A stretch of DNA of 12,638 bases from Microbacteriaceae bacterium. GTDB lineage: Bacteria > Actinomycetota > Actinomycetes > Actinomycetales > Microbacteriaceae. Each line of letters opens with the position of its first letter. Position 1 is the first letter of the stretch. The stretch lies in assembly GCA_022701925.1 (NCBI GenBank), contig JAKONM010000297.1, forward strand, positions 1 through 12,638, written 5' to 3'. Below are positions 7,307-12,638 of this stretch, in pieces. Made by a program: the position numbers and the translations under genes. The notes beneath the pieces were generated by a model that was not told the origin of the DNA, searched no databases, and was given only the letters and a program-made list of their open reading frames with translations.

Positions 7307-9390
7307 GCGGGGCACCGCTGGCGGAGCGCCGCCCGACCCCGCGCGAGCACCACGGCGACGCGGTGGTCGACCAGTACGAGTGGCTGCGCGACCGCGAGGA
7401 CGCCGACGTGCTGGCGCACCTGCAGGCTGAGAACGCGTGGACCGACGAGCGGACCGCGCACCTGCAGCCCCTGCGGGAGGCCCTGTTCGGCGAGATCAAG
7501 GGCCGCACCAAGGAGACCGACCTGTCGGTGCCGACCCGCGAGGGCGACTGGTGGTACTTCAGCCGCACGCAGGAGGGCAAGCAGTACGCCCGGCACTGCC
7601 GCGCGCCGATCTCGGGGCCGGACGACTGGACCCCGCCCGCGCTCGAGGGCGACGTGCCCGGCGAGCAGGTGCTGCTCGACGACGACGCCGAGGCGGCCGG
7701 CCACGAGTTCTACTCGCTCGGCAGCTTCGACGTCTCCCCCGACGGGTCGCTGCTGCTGTGGGCCGTCGACACCGTGGGCGACGAGCGGTACGTGCTGCAC
7801 GTGAAGGACCTGACGACCGGCGAGCCGCTGCCCGACGTGATCGAGGGCACCATGCCCGGGGCGATGTTCGACGGCACCGGGCGGGCGCTGTACTACACGA
7901 CCTGCGACGAGGCGTGGCGCCCCGACACCGTCTGGCGGCACGCGCTCGGCGCGACCGGCGACGACGAGCAGGTCTTCACGGAGCCGGACGAGCGCTACTG
8001 GGTCGGCGTGGGCATGACCCGCAGCCGCCGCTTCATCGAGATCGCCGTCGGCAGCAAGATCACCAGCGAGGCGCGCCTGCTCGACCTGCAGCACCCCGAG
8101 CAGGGCTTCCGGGTGGTGTGGCCGCGCCGCGAGGGCGTGGAGTACGAGGTCGAGCACGGCGTGGTCGACGGGGCGGACCGCCTGCTGATCCTCCACAACG
8201 ACGGCCACGAGGACTTCGAGCTGGTGTCCGTGGATCCGCTCGACCCGGAGGGCCCGCGCGACGTGCTGCTGCCGGGCGCGATCGGCACCCGGCTGGAGGA
8301 GGTCGACGCGTTCGCCGGCTTCACCGCGGTGTCCTACCGCCGCGGCGGCCTGTCGCGCATCGGGCTGCTCGGCGCCGACGGCATCGAGGAGATCGGCTTC
8401 GACGAACCGCTCTTCACGGCGGGAGTCGGCTCGAACCCGGAGTGGCGGCAGCCGACGCTGCGCATCGGCTTCGCCTCGATGATCACCCCGTCGACGGTGT
8501 TCGACCTCGAGGTCGCCTCCGGCGAGCGCCGCGTGCTGAAGCAGCAGCCGGTGCTGGGCGGCTACGACCCCTCCCGCTACCGCGAGCGCCGCGAGTGGGC
8601 GACCGCCGAGGACGGCACCCGCGTGCCGATCTCCCTGGTCGGGCGGGCCGACGTGCTGGAGGGCGGGCTGCCCGCTCCCCTGCTGCTGTACGGCTACGGC
8701 TCCTACGAGGCCAGCATCGACCCGTCCTTCTCCATCGCGCGCCTCTCGATGCTGGACCGCGGCGCGGTCTTCGCGATCGCGCACGTGCGCGGCGGCGGCG
8801 AGATGGGGCGCCACTGGTACGAGCAGGGCAAGACGCTGGCGAAGCGGAACACCTTCACCGACTTCGTGGCCTGCGCGCGGCACCTGGTCGAGGCCGGGAT
8901 CACGGCGCCGGACCGCATGGTGGCCGAGGGCGCCAGCGCCGGCGGGCTGCTGATGGGGGCCGTCGCGAACCTGGCGCCGGAGCTGTTCGCCGGCATCCAC
9001 GCGGGCGTGCCGTTCGTCGACCCGCTGACGTCGATCCTCGACCCGTCCCTGCCGCTGACCGTCATCGAGTGGGACGAGTGGGGCGACCCGCTGCACGACC
9101 CCGAGGTGTACGCCTACATGAAGTCGTACTCGCCCCTCGAGAACGTGGGCGAGCACCCGTACCCGCGCATCCTCGCGACCACCAGCCTGAACGACACCCG
9201 CGTGCTCTACGTCGAGCCGGCCAAGTGGACCGCCCGCCTGCGGGAGGTCGGCGCGGACGTGCTGCTGAAGACCGAGATGAGCGCCGGGCACGGCGGGGTC
9301 AGCGGCCGCTACTCCGCCTGGCGGGAGCGCGCGTTCGAGCTGGCGTGGATCCTCGACCTGCTGGGACTGGCCGAGGTCGAACCCTCCTGA
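7303..9390 (+). CDS. ptrB: Oligopeptidase B (S9A serine peptidase, protease II)
   Basis: Prolyl-oligopeptidase-family enzyme of 695 residues that in this subfamily cuts short peptides after Arg or Lys; cytosolic, no signal peptide. The N-terminal beta-propeller part starts with D-Q-Y-E-W-L-R-D and contains the subfamily motif G-R-T-K-E-T-D-L-S-V-P. The C-terminal alpha/beta hydrolase domain (from about residue 430) carries the triad: Ser545 in E-G-A-S-A-G-G, Asp631 in L-N-D-T-R-V-L-Y-V-E-P-A-K-W, and His663 in S-A-G-H-G-G. Y-G-Y-G-S-Y-E and H-V-R-G-G-G-E-M-G-R-H-W-Y are family hallmarks. Its ATG overlaps the maltokinase stop, so the two are translationally coupled. The biochemical link to maltose metabolism is not obvious. 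The E-P-A-K-W motif favours oligopeptidase B over prolyl oligopeptidase, but cleavage specificity is inferred. Confidence 0.94.
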   Translation: MSGAPLAERRPTPREHHGDAVVDQYEWLRDREDADVLAHLQAENAWTDERTAHLQPLREALFGEIKGRTKETDLSVPTREGDWWYFSRTQEGKQYARHCRAPISGPDDWTPPALEGDVPGEQVLLDDDAEAAGHEFYSLGSFDVSPDGSLLLWAVDTVGDERYVLHVKDLTTGEPLPDVIEGTMPGAMFDGTGRALYYTTCDEAWRPDTVWRHALGATGDDEQVFTEPDERYWVGVGMTRSRRFIEIAVGSKITSEARLLDLQHPEQGFRVVWPRREGVEYEVEHGVVDGADRLLILHNDGHEDFELVSVDPLDPEGPRDVLLPGAIGTRLEEVDAFAGFTAVSYRRGGLSRIGLLGADGIEEIGFDEPLFTAGVGSNPEWRQPTLRIGFASMITPSTVFDLEVASGERRVLKQQPVLGGYDPSRYRERREWATAEDGTRVPISLVGRADVLEGGLPAPLLLYGYGSYEASIDPSFSIARLSMLDRGAVFAIAHVRGGGEMGRHWYEQGKTLAKRNTFTDFVACARHLVEAGITAPDRMVAEGASAGGLLMGAVANLAPELFAGIHAGVPFVDPLTSILDPSLPLTVIEWDEWGDPLHDPEVYAYMKSYSPLENVGEHPYPRILATTSLNDTRVLYVEPAKWTARLREVGADVLLKTEMSAGHGGVSGRYSAWRERAFELAWILDLLGLAEVEPS

Positions 9391-9430
9391 CACGGCGGTC
9401 CGAGGGCCGCCCGCCGATCGGACCGCCGTG
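9391..9430 (+). terminator. Terminator hairpin directly after ptrB
   Basis: A perfect 13-base inverted repeat (CACGGCGGTCCGA / TCGGACCGCCGTG) flanks a 14-nt GC-rich loop and starts on the first base after the stop codon. There is no U-tract. It most likely ends the mak-ptrB transcript and may also protect its 3' end. Confidence 0.75.
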
Positions 9431-9571
9431 GCTGAGCGGCGCGCGGAGGAGGAGGCACACCCGGACGCGGTCCGCCTGCGAGCACGCACAGCCGACGTCC
9501 CGGTGCCGTTCAGCAGGCGAGCGCACCGTGATCGGCAGGGCCTGCACCTGAGCAGCCCGTGAAGGAGCATC
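9431..9571 (+). promoter_or_regulatory. Upstream region of the alcohol dehydrogenase gene
   Basis: These 141 bp lie between the ptrB terminator and the ATG at 9572 and should hold its promoter. AAGGAG at 9562-9567 is a good Shine-Dalgarno, 4 nt before the ATG, so this gene has a leadered mRNA unlike several neighbours. A short inverted repeat CGGAC-GCG-GTCCG lies at 9462-9474. I could not pick a convincing -35/-10 pair. Confidence 0.5.
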
Positions 9572-10705
9572 ATGCGCGCACTCGTCTACCACGGCCCGAA
9601 GAACGTCTCGGTGGACGAGGTCCCCGACGCCCGGATCGAGAGCCCGACCGACGCCCTCGTCAGGATCACCACCGCGAACATCTGCGGCAGCGACCTGCAC
9701 ATGTACGAGGGACGCACCGACGTGGAGACCGGCAAGGTGCTGGGCCACGAGAACATGGGCGAGGTCGTCGCGGTCGGCGACGCCGTCGTCAAGGTCCGGG
9801 TCGGCGACATGGTCGTGCTGCCGTTCAACATCGGCTGCGGCTTCTGCAAGAACTGCGAGTCGGGCAAGACCGGGTTCTGCCTCACCGCGAACCCGGGCAG
9901 CGCCGGCGCCGCCTACGGCTACGCCGACATGGGCCCGTACAGCGGCGGTCAGGCCGAGCTGCTGCGGGTGCCCTGGGCCGACTGGAACGCGCTGGTGCTG
10001 CCGGACGACGCCCGGGAGAAGCAGCGCGACTACACGATGCTCTCCGACATCCTCCCCACGGGGTACCACGGCACCGAGCTGGCGAAGGTCGGCACGGGCG
10101 ACTCCGTCGTCGTCTACGGCGCTGGCCCGGTCGGCCTGATGGCGGCGATCTCGGCGAAGGTGCGCGGCGCGGCCGAGGTCTACGTGATCGACCACCAGCC
10201 GGACCGCCTGAAGCTGGCGGAGACCGTCGGCGCGACGCCGATCGACGACAGCGCGGGCGACGCGGTGCAGCAGGTCCTCGACCTGACCCGCGGCGAGGGC
10301 GTGGACGCGGGCGTGGAGGCGGTCGGCTACCAGGCGCACGACCACGACGGCGCGGAGAAGCCGGGCATCACGATCAACTCGCTGATCCAGGTCGTGCGGC
10401 CCACCGGCCGCATCGGCGTGATCGGCGTCTTCGTGCCCGAGGACCCGAACGCCGAGGACGACCTGGCGAAGAAGGGGCGGTTCGCCTTCGACTTCGGCAC
10501 CTTCTTCTTCAAGGGCCAGTCGATGGCCACGGGCCAGGCGAACGTCAAGCAGTACAACCGGGGCCTGCGGAACCTCATCCACCGCGACGCGATCCACCCC
10601 GGCGTCATCGTGAGCCAGGAGCTGAACCTCGACGAGGCCGTGGAGGGCTACAAGAACTTCGACGCGCGCCTCGACGGCTGGACGAAGGTGCTCCTCCACC
10701 CCTGA
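9572..10705 (+). CDS. Zinc-dependent alcohol dehydrogenase, glutathione-independent formaldehyde dehydrogenase-like
   Basis: Medium-chain dehydrogenase of 377 residues, NAD-linked by family. The catalytic zinc ligands are Cys38 (N-I-C-G-S-D), His59 (G-H-E-N) and Asp159 (L-S-D-I-L-P-T-G); the Asp in place of the usual third ligand is typical of the Pseudomonas formaldehyde dehydrogenase branch. The structural zinc loop has Cys89, Cys92, Cys95 and Cys103. The Rossmann motif is G183-A-G-P-V-G188. The C-terminal part (L-I-Q-V-V-R-P-T-G-R-I-G-V-I-G, F-K-G-Q-S, T-G-Q-A) also matches that branch. It is slightly shorter than the roughly 400-residue Pseudomonas enzyme. The likely reaction is NAD-dependent oxidation of formaldehyde or another small alcohol/aldehyde without glutathione; the substrate cannot be set from sequence. 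It has a strong Shine-Dalgarno and is a single-gene unit ending at a large hairpin. Confidence 0.88.
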   Translation: MRALVYHGPKNVSVDEVPDARIESPTDALVRITTANICGSDLHMYEGRTDVETGKVLGHENMGEVVAVGDAVVKVRVGDMVVLPFNIGCGFCKNCESGKTGFCLTANPGSAGAAYGYADMGPYSGGQAELLRVPWADWNALVLPDDAREKQRDYTMLSDILPTGYHGTELAKVGTGDSVVVYGAGPVGLMAAISAKVRGAAEVYVIDHQPDRLKLAETVGATPIDDSAGDAVQQVLDLTRGEGVDAGVEAVGYQAHDHDGAEKPGITINSLIQVVRPTGRIGVIGVFVPEDPNAEDDLAKKGRFAFDFGTFFFKGQSMATGQANVKQYNRGLRNLIHRDAIHPGVIVSQELNLDEAVEGYKNFDARLDGWTKVLLHP

Positions 10706-10718
10706 CCGCGTCTGCAGA

Positions 10719-10766
10719 TCCTCCGCGCAGGTGCGGCCGCTCCGGTGGCCGCACCTGCGCGGAGGA
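10719..10766. terminator. Bidirectional terminator between converging genes
   Basis: A 20-bp perfect inverted repeat (arms 10719-10738 and 10747-10766) with an 8-nt centre. On the plus strand the centre can extend the stem by a G-U and a C-G pair to close a UCCG loop, a member of the stable UNCG tetraloop class. It sits between the dehydrogenase stop (10705) and the YidC-like stop (10781), so it can serve both transcripts. There is no U-tract. The tetraloop forms only in the plus-strand RNA. Confidence 0.85.
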
Positions 10767-10780
10767 ACCGCACGAGCGGG

Positions 10781-11512
10781 TCAGGCGGTGCGGACCAGGC
10801 GCGGCAGCACCGCCTGCTGGGCCAGCGTGAAGAGCGCCGAGCAGGCCCAGCAGGCCGTCACCCCGACCGGGAACGCCAGTCCGGCGACCGCGGTCACGAG
10901 CGGCAGCACCAGCAGCAGGCGGGCGCCCGGAGCGGTCGGCGCCGCGGCGAGGGCCAGGTGCTGCGACAGCACCTGCGCGCCGGCGGTGACCAGCAGCAGC
11001 GCGCCTCCCACCAGGGCGCCCGGCAGGCCGCCCGACAGCGCGCCCGCCGCCAAGGGCGCCCCGAAGGCGGCGGCCGCCGCGAAGGAGGCCAGCGCCGCGA
11101 CTCCGGAGCCGTGCGCCGCATGGTCCAGCGCCTGGACCAGCGCGATGAACAGCGGCGCCTGCACGGCCAGGGGCAGCAGCGCGTCGAGCGGCGACACCCC
11201 GCCCCGCCGCTGCAGGTCGGCCGTCTCCGCCGCGAGCGCGCGGCGCGACGCGGGGTCGGTGCGGCCGTGGAAGCGGTCGCGCAATCGTTGCAGCTCGGGG
11301 GCCAGCGCGCGCATCCGGATCGCGGCGCGGTGCTGGCGGACGGCGAGCGGCAGCAGCGCCGACCGCACCAGGACGGTGAGCAGGGCGACGGCCAGCAGCC
11401 AGCCGAGCCCGGCGGCGGGGTCGAGCCCGCACGCGACCAGCAGGTCGTGCAGGGCGGTCAGCAGGGCCTCGACCGCGAGGCGGATCGGGGCGAGGAGGTC
11501 GGGCAGGGACAT
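10781..11512 (-). CDS. YidC/Oxa1-family membrane insertase paralogue
   Basis: Inserts membrane proteins into the cytoplasmic membrane, alone or with SecYEG, by family. The 243-residue product has the YidC fold: a first core helix L-L-T-V-L-V-R-S-A-L-L-P-L with the conserved groove arginine (Arg50), then the charged hairpin R-Q-H-R-A-A-I-R-M-R-A-L-A-P-E-L-Q. Next come S-P-L-D-A-L-L-P-L-A-V-Q-A-P-L-F-I-A-L and a last helix F-P-V-G-V-T-A-C-W-A-C-S-A-L-F-T-L-A-Q-Q. It is shorter than the main actinobacterial YidC (usually above 300 residues), with very Ala/Gly-rich middle helices and almost no C-terminal tail. It is not beside rpmH, rnpA or jag, so I infer it is a second copy. ATG 11512 is chosen because the predicted protein begins naturally at MSLPDLLAPIR; the frame is open 23 codons further. 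It lies downstream of the DUF6412-like gene. Confidence 0.88.
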   Translation of the reverse strand: MSLPDLLAPIRLAVEALLTALHDLLVACGLDPAAGLGWLLAVALLTVLVRSALLPLAVRQHRAAIRMRALAPELQRLRDRFHGRTDPASRRALAAETADLQRRGGVSPLDALLPLAVQAPLFIALVQALDHAAHGSGVAALASFAAAAAFGAPLAAGALSGGLPGALVGGALLLVTAGAQVLSQHLALAAAPTAPGARLLLVLPLVTAVAGLAFPVGVTACWACSALFTLAQQAVLPRLVRTA

Positions 11513-11599
11513 GGAGGGACGCCTTCGGGCTGCAGGTGCGGTCGTCCCGGTCGGGACGCCGGGATCCGCCCCGGACGGCATCGGGGCGCGGGCGCGCGG

Positions 11600-11615
11600 G
11601 ACCCCGCGAGGGGTC
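11600..11615 (-). other. Small hairpin between the DUF6412-like gene and yidC paralogue
   Basis: Six-base arms (GACCCC / GGGGTC) with a 4-nt loop, starting 3 nt past the stop of the upstream gene on the minus strand. It is probably an attenuator or mRNA 3' end within the 106-bp gap. A second imperfect palindrome, GTCCCGGTCGGGAC, lies at 11544-11557. No clear promoter for the yidC paralogue is visible in the gap. Confidence 0.3.
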
Positions 11616-11618
11616 GGC

Positions 11619-11873
11619 TCAGCGCGTGGAGCCCGGAGCCCTCGCCCGCCGGTGACCCGCGGCGTCGGGGCGGCTGGCGCGCAGCAGCACCCGCAGCTCG
11701 GCGAACCCGTCGACCGCAGCGGGCGTCACGACCGCCGCGGAGGTCGTGGAGACGCGGGCGATCACCGACACCGCGAGCAGCGCGGCGAGCAGGCCGGCGG
11801 CCAGCAGCACCTCGGCGCCGGCCGCGTCCGGGCGCAGCAGCACCGCGAGGGCGCCCAGCAGTCCGGTGATCAC
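11619..11873 (-). CDS. Small membrane protein, DUF6412-like
   Basis: 84 residues beginning with GTG at 11873. Two hydrophobic stretches, about residues 3-14 (G-L-L-G-A-L-A-V-L-L) and 21-39 (E-V-L-L-A-A-G-L-L-A-A-L-L-A-V-S-V-I-A), are followed by a polar tail. The tail has R-V-L-L-R-A-S-R-P-D-A-A-G-H-R-R-A-R-A-P-G, which resembles the D-P-D-A-A-G-x-x-R-P-R-A-P ending I recall for DUF6412 proteins encoded next to YidC-like genes in actinobacteria. This family assignment is from memory and moderate. The exact -10/start spacing upstream and the neighbour support a real gene. The function is unknown; it may act with the insertase encoded 106 bp downstream. Confidence 0.7.
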   Translation of the reverse strand: MITGLLGALAVLLRPDAAGAEVLLAAGLLAALLAVSVIARVSTTSAAVVTPAAVDGFAELRVLLRASRPDAAGHRRARAPGSTR

Positions 11874-11885
11874 GCCCTCACCCTA
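11871..11885 (-). promoter_or_regulatory. Leaderless promoter of the DUF6412-like gene
   Basis: On the minus strand TAGGGT, 6 nt, GTG. The spacing is identical to the maltokinase promoter and the nested promoter at 4681. It points to a leaderless transcript beginning at the GTG and probably covering the yidC paralogue too. Confidence 0.5.
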
Positions 11886-11906
11886 CGACCGCCCGTCGCC
11901 CGCCCG

Positions 11907-11919
11907 GCCCGCTTCGGGC
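11907..11919 (-). terminator. Short hairpin 3' of the SNF2 helicase gene
   Basis: GCCCG-CTT-CGGGC, a 5-bp stem about 25 nt beyond the helicase stop, with no U-tract. It is the only hairpin I see in the gap and a weak terminator candidate. Confidence 0.3.
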
Positions 11920-11944
11920 ATGCGGTCGCTCCGCCCCCGTGGGG

Positions 11945-12638
11945 TCAGAGCTTCAGCGCGTCCCGCAGCAGGGAGATCAGGGCGTCCAGCTGCACGGAGG
12001 TCTCCCCCGCCACCTCGCTGTCGTCGCCGTCCAGCGCCCGCGCGGCCAGCGACGCCTTGCTGTCGACCAGCTCGGCGATGCGGGCGTCGATCGTGTGCGC
12101 GGCGATGATGCGCCAGGCGGTCACCGGCTCGGACTGGCCGATGCGGTGCGTGCGGTCGATGGCCTGCTGCTGCTCGGCGGCCGTCCACGACAGCTCGGCC
12201 AGCACCACGTTGGAGGCGACCTGCAGGTTGATGCCGACGCCGGCGGCCGACAGCGAGCAGACGATCGCCTTCGTCTTCCGGTCGTTCAGGAACGAGTCGA
12301 CGGCGCGCTCGCGGGCGGCGGCGGTCTGGTCGCCGCGGATCGACACCGACTTGATGTCGCGCCGGGCGAAGGTCGCCTCCGCCTGGTCCATCACGTCGAT
12401 GTGCTTCGCGAACAGCACGACCTTGCCCACGCTGCGGGCCAGCTGCGTGGCGTAGTCCGCCGCGAGCGCCGCCTTCGCCGACCCGATCTTGCGGATCATC
12501 GTGAACATGTTCTCGCCGGTGGTCGCGCCGCGCGCCTCCTCCAGCTCCTGCTCCGCCACGAGCCGCACGATCTGCATGCGCTGCTCGTCGGTCTCCGGCT
12601 TGCGGCCCGACGCGATGGAGCGGTACCGCTGCAGCAGG
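11945..12638 (-). CDS. SNF2-family DNA helicase/translocase, C-terminal part (partial)
   Basis: The window holds the last 230 or so codons; the gene continues past the right edge, so the N-terminal ATPase lobe (Walker A and B) is not visible. The frame is open from the edge, beginning L-L-Q-R-Y-R-S-I-A-S-G-R-K. The second RecA-like lobe is present: K-V-V-L-F-A-K-H (motif IV region), I-R-G-D-Q-T-A-A-A-R (Ia/IVa-like), C-S-L-S-A-A-G-V-G-I-N-L-Q (motif V), and the SNF2 signature Q-A-I-D-R-T-H-R-I-G-Q (motif VI) at 12134-12166. W-T-A-A-E-Q-Q-Q-A is close to the SMARCAL1-like branch. Such proteins translocate on duplex DNA in repair or transcription; the specific role is not inferable. The stop is at 11945, followed by the DUF6412-like gene in the same direction. 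Confidence 0.92.
   Translation of the reverse strand, partial: LLQRYRSIASGRKPETDEQRMQIVRLVAEQELEEARGATTGENMFTMIRKIGSAKAALAADYATQLARSVGKVVLFAKHIDVMDQAEATFARRDIKSVSIRGDQTAAARERAVDSFLNDRKTKAIVCSLSAAGVGINLQVASNVVLAELSWTAAEQQQAIDRTHRIGQSEPVTAWRIIAAHTIDARIAELVDSKASLAARALDGDDSEVAGETSVQLDALISLLRDALKL

Noticed and set aside
9462..9474. Short inverted repeat CGGAC-GCG-GTCCG upstream of the dehydrogenase as an operator
   Set aside because: Five-base arms are expected by chance in DNA this GC-rich, and no regulator gene is adjacent.
7174..9573. 799-codon minus-strand frame opposite ptrB
   Set aside because: Rich in Val, His and Arg with no family features; ptrB on the other strand has a complete catalytic triad.
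10731..12455. 574-codon plus-strand frame running over the yidC-like, DUF6412-like and SNF2 genes
   Set aside because: It begins inside the terminator hairpin, has Ser/Ala/Arg low-complexity sequence, and opposes three genes with clear homology or promoter support.

Overview
The window is very GC-rich chromosomal DNA in which almost every third codon position is G or C. The gene families are actinobacterial in flavour: a mycobacterial-type Pol-PE-Lig LigD beside Ku, maltokinase, oligopeptidase B, and a second YidC next to a small DUF6412-like protein. At least three starts have a TANNNT box exactly 6 nt upstream and no Shine-Dalgarno, the leaderless-mRNA pattern common in Actinomycetota. I infer a high-GC actinomycete. 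The class cannot be fixed from this piece. It looks like ordinary core chromosome: I see no integrase, transposase, tRNA, rRNA, CRISPR or phage gene.

Layout. At the left edge is the 5' end of a leftward gene with a twin-arginine-like signal sequence. Next comes the bacterial NHEJ locus: ku (leftward) and ligD (rightward) diverge from a 124-bp shared control region. ligD overlaps a YihY-type membrane protein gene, which overlaps a gene for a membrane-anchored repeat protein with three conserved 22-residue repeats. A leaderless promoter seems to sit inside the yihY 3' end and could drive the repeat-protein gene independently. A terminator hairpin then abuts a second leaderless promoter, which drives maltokinase, translationally coupled (ATGA) to oligopeptidase B (ptrB). 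A strong hairpin follows the ptrB stop directly. A zinc-dependent, formaldehyde-dehydrogenase-like alcohol dehydrogenase comes next with its own Shine-Dalgarno. It converges on a leftward pair (DUF6412-like small membrane protein, then a YidC/Oxa1 paralogue), with a 20-bp perfect inverted repeat between the converging genes. The right edge is the 3' part of a leftward SNF2-family helicase gene.

How the genes work together. Ku binds broken DNA ends and recruits LigD, whose polymerase, end-processing and ligase modules complete the repair. Maltokinase normally feeds maltose-1-phosphate to GlgE for alpha-glucan synthesis, but no GlgE or other glycogen gene lies nearby. The DUF6412-like/YidC pair probably concerns membrane-protein insertion. 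The rest is a mixture of housekeeping and accessory functions.

I found no complete undescribed system. The parts most worth a second look are the repeat protein (4806-5882), the promoter and in-frame mini-ORF nested in the yihY tail, the leaderless promoters with exact spacing, and the structured hairpins at gene junctions. No gene-free stretch exceeds about 180 bases.
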